Source: Nocardia tengchongensis (GTDB lineage Bacteria > Actinomycetota > Actinomycetes > Mycobacteriales > Mycobacteriaceae). From it: a DNA stretch of 64,000 nt. Within the stretch, counting starts at the first letter, position 1. Each line of letters opens with the position of its first letter. The notes below the pieces were generated by a model. The model was not told the DNA's origin, did no database searches, and saw only the letters and a program-made list of their open reading frames with translations. Positions 26,985 to 35,402 of the stretch are shown one piece after another. The position numbers were made by a program, and so were the translations under genes. Where the stretch lies: assembly GCF_018362975.1 (NCBI RefSeq), contig NZ_CP074371.1, positions 2,666,001 through 2,730,000 of the forward strand. Direction: 5' to 3'.

Positions 26985-28543
26985 ATGGATTCGAATGGGG
27001 TGACACTCGACGACTGCGGCATCGCTGAACTGGCGGCCGCGGTCTCGACCCTTTCGAACTCCGTTCAGAACGCGACGATGGCCCAGTTCTCCGATGAGGA
27101 TGTCGTGGCGTTGATGCAGCAGCTGGAGGCCTGCAAGCGGCAGCTGGCGGCATTGGATACGCGGCTGATCATCGAAGCCGGGGAGCGTTCACTGCACGCC
27201 CGCAGTGGGGCGGGGAAGATGGTGCCGTTCCTGCGCCACACCCTCGGCCTCTCATGCTACGACGCCGCGTTGCGAGTGAAGATCACCCACCACTGCGGAG
27301 AATTCTTCGAGCCCTCAGGCCACCTGCGCCCGGCGACCTTGCCGGTAACGGCGGAAGCCTTTGCCGCGGGTGATATTTCGCGGGATCACGTGCGCAACAT
27401 CATGGACGTGATGGAACACCTCCCGACCGACATTCCCACCGAAGCACGCGCGGAAGCCGAAGAGATCCTCGTCGGCTACTCGCGTGAAGGCTGGCCGGAT
27501 GACCTGCCTAAGATCGGGCGGGACATTCTGGCGCGGCTGGATCCGGACGGGAAGGTTGTTTCCGATGCCGACCGTCGCCGACGGCGTGGCATCACCCTGT
27601 GCCGTCCTGGGGTGGATGGCATGTCCCGGATCGAAGGGTGGATCACCCCCGAACTGCGTGCGTGCCTGGATGCGGTGTTTGCCAAGCTCGCGCGCCCGGG
27701 CATGTGCAATGTCGAGGATGCGGAAAGCCCTTCTGCCTCTGGTGGGTTCATCGCCGACAGCGTTCTCGATGCTGCCGCGCGTCGTGATCGGCGTGATGCC
27801 GGGCAGCGCACCCACGACGCCATGCTCGCCCTGATGCAGCCGGGTGTGAACATGCGCGCCCTTGGGATGCACCGGGGTCTGCCGGTCGAGGTTGTCCTCA
27901 CGATGAGCCTGACCGACCTCGAGAACGGCACCGGGGTGGCCACCACCAACACCGGCACCCAGATCTCCATCAACGAAGCCCTCAAGATGGCCGAAGGCAC
28001 CCACCCGATCATCGCGGTCCTCGACGGCGATGGATGCCGCTGTACCTGCGGCGTTCTCGCCGAACGGCGAACCGCGCCCAACGCCTCGCACTGATCGCCC
28101 GCGATAAGGGATGTACTCGTCCGGGTTGTGAACAACCCGCCTCGATGTGCGCCGCCCACCACGTCACCGACTGGGCAAAGGGCGGACCAACCGACATCAA
28201 CAACCTGACCTTGGCATGCGACCACTGCCACGCGTTGATCAACGATGGCCCTGGCGGGTGGAAAACCGTTGTCATGGGTAAAGACTCACCGTATCGGGGT
28301 CGAACGGGGTGGATTGCACCGAAGAGTGTTGACCCGACCGGAACGCCACGTGTGGAACGATCGCCATCACGTTGGGCAGTCGATCGCGGCTGCAATCGAT
28401 TCCAGTTGTCGAAAGTGGCGCTCACGGGCCGCGTGAAACCTACCCTGCACACTTCACTGTGCGTGCACATCGACAACTTCAGAGTGCTTGTACCCCCACA
28501 CCGGGCCGATCCACGGCCGAGCCGTAATGAGGCTGGAAGGTGA
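26985..28543 (+). CDS. DUF222/HNH endonuclease family protein (13E12-like), frameshifted
   Basis: The N-terminal DUF222 region (LAALDTRLIIEAGERS, DILARLDPDGK) is followed by a C-terminal HNH domain (CTRPGCEQPASMCAAHH, DINNLTLACDHCHALIND). The frame is lost at about 28031, between AVLDGDG and MPLYLRRSRRTANRAQR; one added base gives 519 aa. This family is multicopy in mycobacteria and nocardiae (13E12 repeat proteins) and is often found broken. The last 60 residues after PTGTPRVE look non-native and may reflect a second disruption. Function is unproven; nuclease activity is inferred from HNH. Confidence 0.85.
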
Positions 28544-28625
28544 GCGAGCCTCCCAACCCAGCCAGCCCCTCTCCCTTCTCCAGGCGTCTTTTATCTTTTG
28601 TTCTCTTTATCTTTGAACCAAAGCA

Positions 28626-28650
28626 GGGCCCGGCCATATAGACCGGGCCC
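28626..28650 (-). terminator. Terminator after the hemophore-like gene
   Basis: GGGCCCGG and CCGGGCCC arms (28626-28633 and 28643-28650) with a 9-base loop, 15 bases after the stop of the minus-strand gene at 28665. Confidence 0.65.
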
Positions 28651-28664
28651 CACCTGATGACGAC

Positions 28665-29000
28665 CTACTTGTGCTGCTTCCCGCAAGCCTTGTGGTAATC
28701 GATGACAGCCTGACGAGCCGCCTTCAAATCCTGAGCCTCCTGCGGATTGGCCTGCCGCCAAGCCTTGATCTCCGCCCGCCGCTGATCCTTGGGAAGCCCC
28801 TTGACCTTGGCAAGCTCAGCAGCAACATCAGGATGCGCCGCAAGGTACGCAGCAACCTTGGGCGCGGAGTCGGCCCGAGCAGCAGCCGCGGCAGCGGGCC
28901 CGCAGGTGGGTACATCGGCGGACGCGGTACCGGGAATCGCGAAGGCGATGGTCGCGGCTCCAGCGGCTCCGACCAGCGCCGCGACGAGGGTGCGTTTCAT
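28665..29000 (-). CDS. Secreted hemophore-related (haem-binding MHB-like) protein, 111 aa
   Basis: A clear signal peptide (MKRTLVAALVGAAGAATIAF, cleavage likely after ASA at about 28) leads to a small helical mature protein. It has one Cys near each end (Cys33 in PTCGP and Cys at about 108 in KACGK), probably forming a disulfide. Length, Cys pair and the repeated AAHPDVAAEL-type helices match the actinobacterial hemophore-related family. Start ATG 29000 is chosen at the signal peptide. It lies 91 bases downstream of the histidine kinase on the same strand and may be in its operon, suggesting an envelope or haem/iron signal. Confidence 0.75.
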   Translation of the reverse strand: MKRTLVAALVGAAGAATIAFAIPGTASADVPTCGPAAAAAARADSAPKVAAYLAAHPDVAAELAKVKGLPKDQRRAEIKAWRQANPQEAQDLKAARQAVIDYHKACGKQHK

Positions 29001-29091
29001 GCTCACTCCAGTTCGTGTGATGGGGTCGCCGTCGAATCTGCTCCCCGAACCTGAAAGCTCCCTGAATCCGAGACCCATCTTCAGGTGATCT

Positions 29092-30453
29092 TCAGACGGG
29101 CGGCAGAGTCAGCCGAAAGACCGCGCCGGTGACCTCGGAGCCACAGGCTTCGGGTGCGAGACACACCAGGTCACCGCTGTGGGCACGGGCCAGGCCACGG
29201 GCGATGGCCAAGCCGAGACCGGAACCATCGGGCCGGTGGTCGCGCGCGGAATCGAGGCGGACCAGGCGATCGAAGACGCGCTCACGGGCCTCGGCCGGGA
29301 TACCCGGACCGGTGTCGGTGACGGTGACCGCCACCGGCTCGGATGCTGTTGCACCGGAGCGTATATCGACGGTGATCGAGCCCTGATCGTGCATGGCCTG
29401 GCAGGCATTGGCGAGCAGGTTGGTGAGAATCTGGGTGAGACGTTCGGGGTCTGCGGAGACGGTGACCGGGTCGCCCGTGAGGTGGAATTCGGTGTCCGGG
29501 TGCAGCATTCGCATCCGGTCGAGCTGGGTGGCGGCGAGAGCGCGCAAGTCCACCGGTTCGCGCCGCAGCTGGAGGCCGGCGTCGATACGCGCCAGGTCGA
29601 GCAGGTCGTCGACCAGGCGGCCCGCGCGGCGGGTCTCGCGGACCAGGAGTAGCAGCATGCGCTGGCGGTCCTCGGGATCGGTGTCGGTGGGCTGCTGGAG
29701 GACCGCTTCGGCCAGCGAACGCACCCCGGTGATGGGGGTGCGCAGTTCGTGGGCGGCGTCGCCGACGAAGGCGCGGATCTGCTGTTCGGAGGCACGGGCG
29801 CGGGATTCGGCGGCCGCGGTGTCCCGCAGTGCGCCCTCGAGCGCGTCCAGCATCTCGTCGAATGCGGCTGCGGTGCGCCCCAATTCGGTGTCGGTGCGGG
29901 ACGGTTCGAGGCGGCGGCCGAGATGCCCGTGCGCGATGTCGCGGGCCAGCCGGGTCATGGCGTCCAGCGGTTCGAGCGCGCGGCGCACACTGAACCAGAG
30001 GGCGAGGGAGATCGCGACGATCGCGCCGGTGGTGGCCAGCGCCAGCAGGAACCCGAGCCGGGATTGCACTCGTGCGAGCAGCGGGGTGTCGATCTGCAGG
30101 GTCAGCCGGCTGTCGTCGATCGCCCCGGACCCGGCCAGCCGGATGAGGCGGGTCTTGGTGGTGGAATCCTCGGCGAGCCGGTGATCCAGGCTGCCGAAGC
30201 TGCGCCCGTCCGCGAGCACCAGCCGCACCCGCACCGACCGCGTGTCCACCCGCGTGACCAGGTCTTCCGGCGTCACCCCGTCGTGCGCGAGTTGCCGGGC
30301 CAGCTGGGCGCGGTCGGTGAGCACCGTGTTCTCGCTGCGCGTCACCACCAGCCCGAACAGCGCGTGCACGCTGACCGCCACCAGTACCAGCACGATGCCG
30401 GAAACCAGTGCGGCCGTGAGGGTCACGCGTCCGCGCAGCGAGACGGTCTTCAC
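29092..30453 (-). CDS. OmpR-partner sensor histidine kinase (appears fused to its regulator by a one-base shift)
   Basis: 453 aa from GTG 30453. Membrane helix at about 9-37, an extracellular sensor of about 100 residues, a second helix at about 135-155, a HAMP linker, the H-box AAHELRTPITG with His235, N-box LTNLLANACQAM, and ATP-lid motifs DTGPGIP and GSGLGLAIA. It is a normal two-helix sensor. In the sequence as given the same open frame continues upstream into the response regulator. The GTG here overlaps the regulator's natural TGA (GTGA), the usual coupled arrangement, so I annotate two genes. Confidence 0.88.
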   Translation of the reverse strand: MKTVSLRGRVTLTAALVSGIVLVLVAVSVHALFGLVVTRSENTVLTDRAQLARQLAHDGVTPEDLVTRVDTRSVRVRLVLADGRSFGSLDHRLAEDSTTKTRLIRLAGSGAIDDSRLTLQIDTPLLARVQSRLGFLLALATTGAIVAISLALWFSVRRALEPLDAMTRLARDIAHGHLGRRLEPSRTDTELGRTAAAFDEMLDALEGALRDTAAAESRARASEQQIRAFVGDAAHELRTPITGVRSLAEAVLQQPTDTDPEDRQRMLLLLVRETRRAGRLVDDLLDLARIDAGLQLRREPVDLRALAATQLDRMRMLHPDTEFHLTGDPVTVSADPERLTQILTNLLANACQAMHDQGSITVDIRSGATASEPVAVTVTDTGPGIPAEARERVFDRLVRLDSARDHRPDGSGLGLAIARGLARAHSGDLVCLAPEACGSEVTGAVFRLTLPPV

Positions 30454-31122
30454 CGCGGCGCCCGCAAGGTGTAGCCGAGCCCGCGTACCGTGTGCACCAC
30501 CCGTTCCCCGTGTTTCCTCGAGTTTGCGGCGCAGTGCGCTCACATGCACCTCGACCAGGTTGGGGTCGTAGTCCTCGTATCCCCAGACGGCCGTGAGGAT
30601 CTGGGTCTTGGTAACCACCCGGTCCCGTTGCGCGGCCAGATACGCGAGCAGTTTGAATTCGGTCGCGGTGAGGGCGAGTTCCTGTCCGGCGCGACGCGCG
30701 GTGCCGGTGTCGACGGTGACTTCGAGGTCGCCGATCACGGTGCGGCGCTGCAGTTTTCCCATGCGCCGCAGCAGTGCGTCCACCCGCGCCACCAGTTCGG
30801 TGAGGTCGAACGGTTTCACCAGGTAGTCGTCGGATCCGGCGCGCAGCCCGCGCACCCGGTCCTCGACGCCGTCGCGGGCGGTGACCATGACGACGCCCGC
30901 AGCGGATCGGGCGCGGACCGAATCCAAGAGGGCGAATCCGTCCCGTCCGGGCAGCATGACGTCGAGCACCACCACGTCGGGGCGGAAGGTGTTGAGGTCC
31001 TGTTCGAGTAGTGCGCCGTCGCCGCGGGCGAGCACGTCGTGCCCGGCCGCGGTCAGTCCGGCTCCGACCGCCGCGCGGATGGCTTCGGCGTCTTCGATGA
31101 CAAGAATGCGTCCCGGTTGCAC
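30450..31122 (-). CDS. OmpR/PhoB family response regulator, frameshifted at a CCCC run
   Basis: Receiver domain with acidic Glu10/Asp11 and phospho-acceptor Asp54 (VVLDVMLPGRDG), Lys in DDYLVKPFDL, and a winged-helix DNA-binding domain (ELALTATEFKLLAYLA, VEVHVSALRRKLEE). The natural C-terminus ERVVHTVRGLGYTLRAPR followed by TGA is present in the +1 frame. It is reached by removing one base from CCCC 30506-30509 (GGGG on the coding strand). Without that correction the frame reads GTGGAHGTRARLHLAGA and runs into the kinase. Corrected length 223 aa. Confidence 0.88.
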
Positions 31123-31192
31123 CCGGCAATTCTCCGGTCAGTGGCTGTGAATCCGCTGCGAACCGGGACGCTTTCCTGGGGATGGCAGGGGG

Positions 31193-31618
31193 CTAGTGCG
31201 GTACCGCGACAGCGCTGATCAACGCGGCCAGTTGTTGGTCGCTGACGTTCTTGGCCAGATCGGATTCGCAGATCATGCCCGTCAGCTTGTTGCCATTGCG
31301 CACGTCGAGCACCGGCATGCGTTTGATCTGGTTCTTTTCCATGACGTCGAGGACGGTGCTGAGATCGGTGTCGACGTCCACCGACCAGACCCGGCCCTGA
31401 GCCAGGTCGCCGGCCCGGACTCGCCCCGGGTCGTGGCCCCTGGCGATGCAGTTGACCACGATGTCGCGGTCGGTGAGCATGCCGATCAACTGCTGGTCGC
31501 TGTCACAGATGGGGAGTGCGCCGACATCCATGTTGCGCATCATCTGGGCGGCGCGGTCGAGCGTCTCATCAGCGGGGATACATTCCGCATTCCGGTGCAT
31601 GATGTCGCGAGCCTTCAC
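31193..31618 (-). CDS. Hrp1-like tandem CBS domain protein
   Basis: 141 aa from GTG 31618, which has AGGAGG 7-12 bases upstream; an upstream ATG at 31672 would overlap the permease region. Two CBS domains fill the protein: VKARDIMHRNAECIPADETL / LPICDSDQQLIGMLTDRDIV and the second with VMEKNQIKRMPVLD / LTGMICESDLAKNV. It is close in layout to M. tuberculosis Hrp1 (Rv2626c, a dormancy-regulon protein). CBS pairs bind adenine nucleotides or other ligands. I see no convincing DosR box upstream. It stands downstream of the transporter operon and may be read from it. Confidence 0.87.
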   Translation of the reverse strand: MKARDIMHRNAECIPADETLDRAAQMMRNMDVGALPICDSDQQLIGMLTDRDIVVNCIARGHDPGRVRAGDLAQGRVWSVDVDTDLSTVLDVMEKNQIKRMPVLDVRNGNKLTGMICESDLAKNVSDQQLAALISAVAVPH

Positions 31619-31668
31619 TGCGAACCTCCTGTCTCGGATGGGTGTGCCACGAGACATCGTGACCCCGA

Positions 31669-32379
31669 TCACACCGGAAGGTCAATGCGCCTGTTTCGGA
31701 TCCGGCCCGTGAGCTTGCCCAATCGTCCGGTGCCCGGCGCGCTCAGCCACACCACGAAGGCCAGTAGACCGTCCAGGACGAGCGCCAGCGCGGCTACCAG
31801 GATCGCGCCGACCAAAACCTTGTCGTAGCGGTAGAGGCTGATGCCGTCGAAGATGTAGCGGCCCAGACCGCCCAGGTTCACGTAGGCGGCGATGGTGGCG
31901 GTCGCCACCACCTGCAGGGTGGCCGCGCGCAGGCCGCTGAGCAGCACCGGCAGCGCGTTGGGGAGTTCGACGCGCAGCAGCACCCGCGGCTCGCTCATGC
32001 CCATGGCGCGGGAGGCGTCGACCACGATCGGATCCACGTTCGCGATGCCCGCGTACGCGCCCGCCAGCAGCGGCGGAATGCCGACGGTCAGCAGGGCCAG
32101 CAGGGGAGGGGTCAGCCCCAACCCCATCAACAGCACCACGAAGGTGAGCACACCCAGTGTCGGCAGCGCCCGCATGGAGTTCGCGAAGCCGACGATCAGC
32201 GCCGACCCGCGCCGCGTGTGCCCGATCAGCAAGCCGATCGGCACCGCGATGATCGCCGAAAGACCCACGGCCAGCAAGCTGTACCAGAGCTGCTCGAGTA
32301 TCCGCCGCCCGATCCCGGCCGGCCCGGACCAGTTCGCGCCGTCGGTGAGGAAGTGCCAGGCGTCCAGGAAAAGGTTCAC
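31669..32379 (-). CDS. Osmoprotectant (glycine betaine/choline-type) ABC importer permease
   Basis: 236 aa OpuCB/OpuCD/ProW-like inner-membrane protein. About five to six membrane helices, with the EAA-type loop DASRAMGMSEPRVLLRVELPNALP that docks onto the ATPase. Second of two permeases in a four-gene importer. Its GTG overlaps the stop of the first permease gene by four bases. Substrate inferred from the binding protein (osmoprotectant family). Confidence 0.9.
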   Translation of the reverse strand: MNLFLDAWHFLTDGANWSGPAGIGRRILEQLWYSLLAVGLSAIIAVPIGLLIGHTRRGSALIVGFANSMRALPTLGVLTFVVLLMGLGLTPPLLALLTVGIPPLLAGAYAGIANVDPIVVDASRAMGMSEPRVLLRVELPNALPVLLSGLRAATLQVVATATIAAYVNLGGLGRYIFDGISLYRYDKVLVGAILVAALALVLDGLLAFVVWLSAPGTGRLGKLTGRIRNRRIDLPV

Positions 32380-33032
32380 CGCGCACGCCCTTTCGAGTCA
32401 CGCTCTTTCAGCCACGGCGTCGCCACCCGGCCCAGCAGGTACAGCGCGCGGTCCACGATCAACGCCAGCGCCAGCACGACGATGATGCCCGCGATGATCT
32501 CGTCCGGATAGTCGCGCTGATAGCCCTGCGTGAACAGTTTGCCGAGCCCGCCGACCCCGATCAGCGCGCCCACGGTCACCATCGAGATGTTGGTGACCGC
32601 CACGACCCGCAGATTCGCGAGGAACACCGGGAGCGCGAGTGGGAAGTCGACGGTGAGCACCCGCCGCCAGCGCGGATAGCCGATGGCGTCGGCCGCGTCG
32701 AGGGTGGTGTCCGGCACCGAATCCAGGGCCGCGGGGACCGCCGTGACGAGCAGCGCCACCGAGTAGATGGTCAGTGCGATAACCACATTCAGTGGATCGA
32801 TGACGCCGATGCCGAGCAGCGGCGGCAGGATCACGAACAAGGCCAGCGACGGAATCGTGTACGCGACACCGGCGACGGTGGTGGTGACCCGTCGCAGCCA
32901 GCGCGCTCGATGCGCCAGCGCGCCCGCCGGAATCGCGATCACCAGCCCGAGTGCCAGTGGCAGCAGCGCCAGCCACAGGTGGGTGCGGGCGTACCCGGCG
33001 ATGTCACCGAAACTGTCGACGAGGTACCTCAC
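32376..33032 (-). CDS. Osmoprotectant ABC importer permease
   Basis: 218 aa, OpuC-type permease with the ATPase-docking segment DAADAIGYPRWRRVLTVDFPLALP and about five membrane helices. Start (GTG-type overlap) coincides with the last four bases of the ATPase gene, so the set is translationally coupled. Paired with the permease at 31669 as the two halves of the channel. Confidence 0.9.
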   Translation of the reverse strand: MRYLVDSFGDIAGYARTHLWLALLPLALGLVIAIPAGALAHRARWLRRVTTTVAGVAYTIPSLALFVILPPLLGIGVIDPLNVVIALTIYSVALLVTAVPAALDSVPDTTLDAADAIGYPRWRRVLTVDFPLALPVFLANLRVVAVTNISMVTVGALIGVGGLGKLFTQGYQRDYPDEIIAGIIVVLALALIVDRALYLLGRVATPWLKERDSKGRAR

Positions 33033-34174
33033 CTCGGCTCCTCGAAGAAGGTCCGATTGCGTTCGGCGTCCTCGTCGGTGCGCTGCCGGTGCAGTTGTTC
33101 GAGCACGTCGCGGGCGTAGATGGCGCCCAGCACGCCACCGGAATCATCGACGGCGACACCGATTTCCGCGGGCGAGGAGATGGTGGCGTCGAGGGCTTGC
33201 CGCAGGTCGCCGCCGGGCGGGAAGAGGGAGCCGCCCGCGGCCATGCAGTCGGCGAGCGAGTGCCCGGCGCGCACGGCTTCCACGCCGGTGGTGTCGATCC
33301 AGCCCATGGGTTTCTTGGCGGCGTCGATGACCAGCCGCCATTCGCCCTTGTCCAGGCGGATGCTCGCCACCTGGTCGGGGGCGACGGTCGGCAGGTCGTG
33401 CAGGGGGACCGCGTCGGCGGGCCGGAACGACAGCTCCCGGTAGCCGCGGTCGCGGCCCACGAATCCGGCGACGAAATCGGTTGCGGGCTGGGCGAGTACG
33501 GTGCGTGGCACATCGTGCTGCTGGAGGTGCCCGCCGGGTCCGAAGACCGCGATGTGGTCGCCGAGTTTGATGGCCTCGTCGATGTCGTGGGTCACGAACA
33601 CGATGGTCTTGTGCAGTTCGGCCTGCAACCGCAGCATCTCGTTCTGGAGTTCGGTGCGCACCACCGGGTCGACGGCGCTGAACGGTTCGTCCATCAGCAG
33701 GATCGGCGGGTCGTCGGCCAGTGCCCGCGCCACGCCCACGCGTTGCTGCTGACCGCCGGACAGTTGCGCCGGATAGCGTTGTGCCAGGCCGCGATCCAGT
33801 CCGACCCGGTCCATCACCTCCAGCGCCGCCTGCCGGGCCGCGCGCCGGGACTGCCCGCGCAGGACCGGCACGGTGGCCACATTGTCGATGACGGTGCGGT
33901 GCGGCAGCAGGCCCGCGCTCTGGATCACGTACCCGATGCCGAGCCGCAGTTTGACCGGGTCGACGCGGGAAATATCCTGTCCGCCAACGGTGATGGTGCC
34001 GACGCTGGGGCTGATCATGCGGTTGATCATCCGCATGGAGGTGGTTTTGCCGCAGCCCGACGGCCCCACGAACACGGTGAACGACCCGGATTCGATGCGC
34101 AGGCTCAGGTCGTGGACGGCGGTGGTGCCGTCCGGGTACGTCTTGCTGACGCCGGTGAATTCGATGTCGGACAC
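33029..34174 (-). CDS. Osmoprotectant ABC importer ATP-binding protein
   Basis: 381 aa, OpuCA/ProV-like. Walker A GPSGCGKT at 37-44, Q-loop VIQSAGLLPH, signature LSGGQQQRVGVARAL, Walker B ILLMDEPFSAVD and the switch His in FVTHDIDEA, all canonical. The C-terminal 130 residues carry a degenerate CBS-like region (VASIRLDKGEWRLVIDAAKK, GGVLGAIYARDVLEQLH), as in OpuA/OpuC ATPases where it senses ionic strength. The binding-protein gene lies 16 bases upstream in the same operon. Confidence 0.92.
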   Translation of the reverse strand: MSDIEFTGVSKTYPDGTTAVHDLSLRIESGSFTVFVGPSGCGKTTSMRMINRMISPSVGTITVGGQDISRVDPVKLRLGIGYVIQSAGLLPHRTVIDNVATVPVLRGQSRRAARQAALEVMDRVGLDRGLAQRYPAQLSGGQQQRVGVARALADDPPILLMDEPFSAVDPVVRTELQNEMLRLQAELHKTIVFVTHDIDEAIKLGDHIAVFGPGGHLQQHDVPRTVLAQPATDFVAGFVGRDRGYRELSFRPADAVPLHDLPTVAPDQVASIRLDKGEWRLVIDAAKKPMGWIDTTGVEAVRAGHSLADCMAAGGSLFPPGGDLRQALDATISSPAEIGVAVDDSGGVLGAIYARDVLEQLHRQRTDEDAERNRTFFEEPR

Positions 34175-34190
34175 CGTGTGCGGCCCTCTC

Positions 34191-35183
34191 TTATGCGATC
34201 GGCTTGTCGAGTCCCTGGGCGGCGACCCACTGCTTCGCGGCCGCGGCCGGCTCGGTCTTGCTGCTGCCGGAGACGGCGGTGTTGAGCGAGATGAGTTCGG
34301 GGGTGGTCAGTTTCGCCGAGGTGGCGTTGAGCACCTTCAGCAGCTTGTCGCTGTTCTTGGCGGTGTTGTAGAGCGGCACCACGTTCTGCGGCGGGAAGTT
34401 GTGCTTGGGGTCGGTGAGCACCACCAGGTTGTTGGCGGCGATGGCGGGGGAGGTGGTGAAGATGTCGGCGGCGGTGACCTGACCGTCGGAGAGGGCTTTC
34501 ACGGTGGCGGGGCCGCCGCCGTCGGCGATCGGCACGAAGTTGGCGGTCGAGATGTCGAGGCCGTAGTGCTTCTTCAGGCCGGGTAGCCCGCCGGGGCGTT
34601 CGGAGAATTCCGCGGGCGCGGCCAGTTTCACCTCGGCCGAGTGTGCGGCCAGGTCGGCGATGCTGGTCAGATTCCATTTCTCGGCGGTGGCCTTGGTGAC
34701 CACGACCGCGTCGGAGTCCTCGCCGGGTGCGGGGGTGCCGATGGCGAGCTGCTGGTCGGCGAGCGCCTTGGTCAGTGCGGCGTTCACCTCGTCGGGTGCG
34801 GCGGCGGTGCTCGATTTGTCCAGGTATTGCAGCAGATTCCCGGTGTAGTCGGGGATGAGGTCGATGGCGCACTGCTTCAGCGCGGGCACGTACGCTTCGC
34901 GGCTGCCGATGTTCAGTTTGGTGTCGACGCTGAATCCGTTGGCGCGCAGCGCTTCCGCGTAGACGTCGGCCACGGTCTCGGATTCGGGGAAGTTGGCGGA
35001 TCCGACGGTCACCTTGTCGGCGTCCCCGCCGCAGTTGCCGCCGCCGCCGAGTGGATTGGATTTGTTGTCGCCACAGGCGGACAGCGCCATGGCCGCGGCC
35101 AGCGCCACCGACGCGGCCAGAATGCGGAGTACGGTCCGGGAGATGCGCTTGCCATCGGCGCGCGTGGTGATGAGCGAATGCAC
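34191..35183 (-). CDS. Osmoprotectant ABC importer substrate-binding lipoprotein (OpuAC/ProX-like)
   Basis: 330 aa from GTG 35183 (AAGGA 7-11 bases upstream). A lipoprotein signal ends in the lipobox LSAC with lipidated Cys37. The mature protein starts with KVTVGSANFPESETVADVYAEAL and has the family loop LIPDYTGNLLQYL, so it belongs to the QAT (quaternary ammonium) binding family; aromatic box residues cannot be confirmed by eye. First gene of the importer operon, with a structured leader of about 200 bases. Confidence 0.9.
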   Translation of the reverse strand: MHSLITTRADGKRISRTVLRILAASVALAAAMALSACGDNKSNPLGGGGNCGGDADKVTVGSANFPESETVADVYAEALRANGFSVDTKLNIGSREAYVPALKQCAIDLIPDYTGNLLQYLDKSSTAAAPDEVNAALTKALADQQLAIGTPAPGEDSDAVVVTKATAEKWNLTSIADLAAHSAEVKLAAPAEFSERPGGLPGLKKHYGLDISTANFVPIADGGGPATVKALSDGQVTAADIFTTSPAIAANNLVVLTDPKHNFPPQNVVPLYNTAKNSDKLLKVLNATSAKLTTPELISLNTAVSGSSKTEPAAAAKQWVAAQGLDKPIA

Positions 35184-35204
35184 TGTCGTCCTTCCGAGCT
35201 GCAC

Positions 35205-35250
35205 GAGACGCCTACGGCAGGCGGGCTGCCTGCGGCAGACGGGGTGTCTC
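35205..35250 (-). promoter_or_regulatory. Structured leader with an 18-base tandem repeat upstream of the importer operon
   Basis: Two imperfect copies of an 18-mer (35210-35227 and 35228-35245, beginning GCCTACGGCAG and GCCTGCGGCAG) lie inside a larger hairpin. Its outer arms are GAGAC (35205-35209) and GTCTC (35246-35250) and its inner arms GCAGGC and GCCTGC. It is 22 bases before the binding-protein GTG, so it is likely in the 5' leader. Confidence 0.4.
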
Positions 35251-35402
35251 CACCCCTGGAACAGACCTAACTGTCCATATTGCCCGTGTCTTCCCGCGAA
35301 CGGTGCCTACCTACGGTCGGTTTCGCGCTTTCGGCCGAAACGGCGCGCCCAATCCCCGGCCCGGTCTCACCTCCCGGAGGACCGGCGCGGCAGACTGTTG
35401 CC

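Noticed and set aside
26985..28543. Mobile element with a homing endonuclease
   Set aside because: The DUF222/HNH protein lacks flanking repeats, a transposase or target duplication. This family is generally chromosomal and multicopy.
29092..31122. A genuine fused regulator-kinase
   Set aside because: The natural regulator end and coupled kinase start are both present in the expected frames, so a one-base error explains the fusion.
31619..31668. DosR-type box before the Hrp1-like gene
   Set aside because: No match to the GGGACTNNNGTCCC-type dyad in the short gap; only generic GC-rich sequence.
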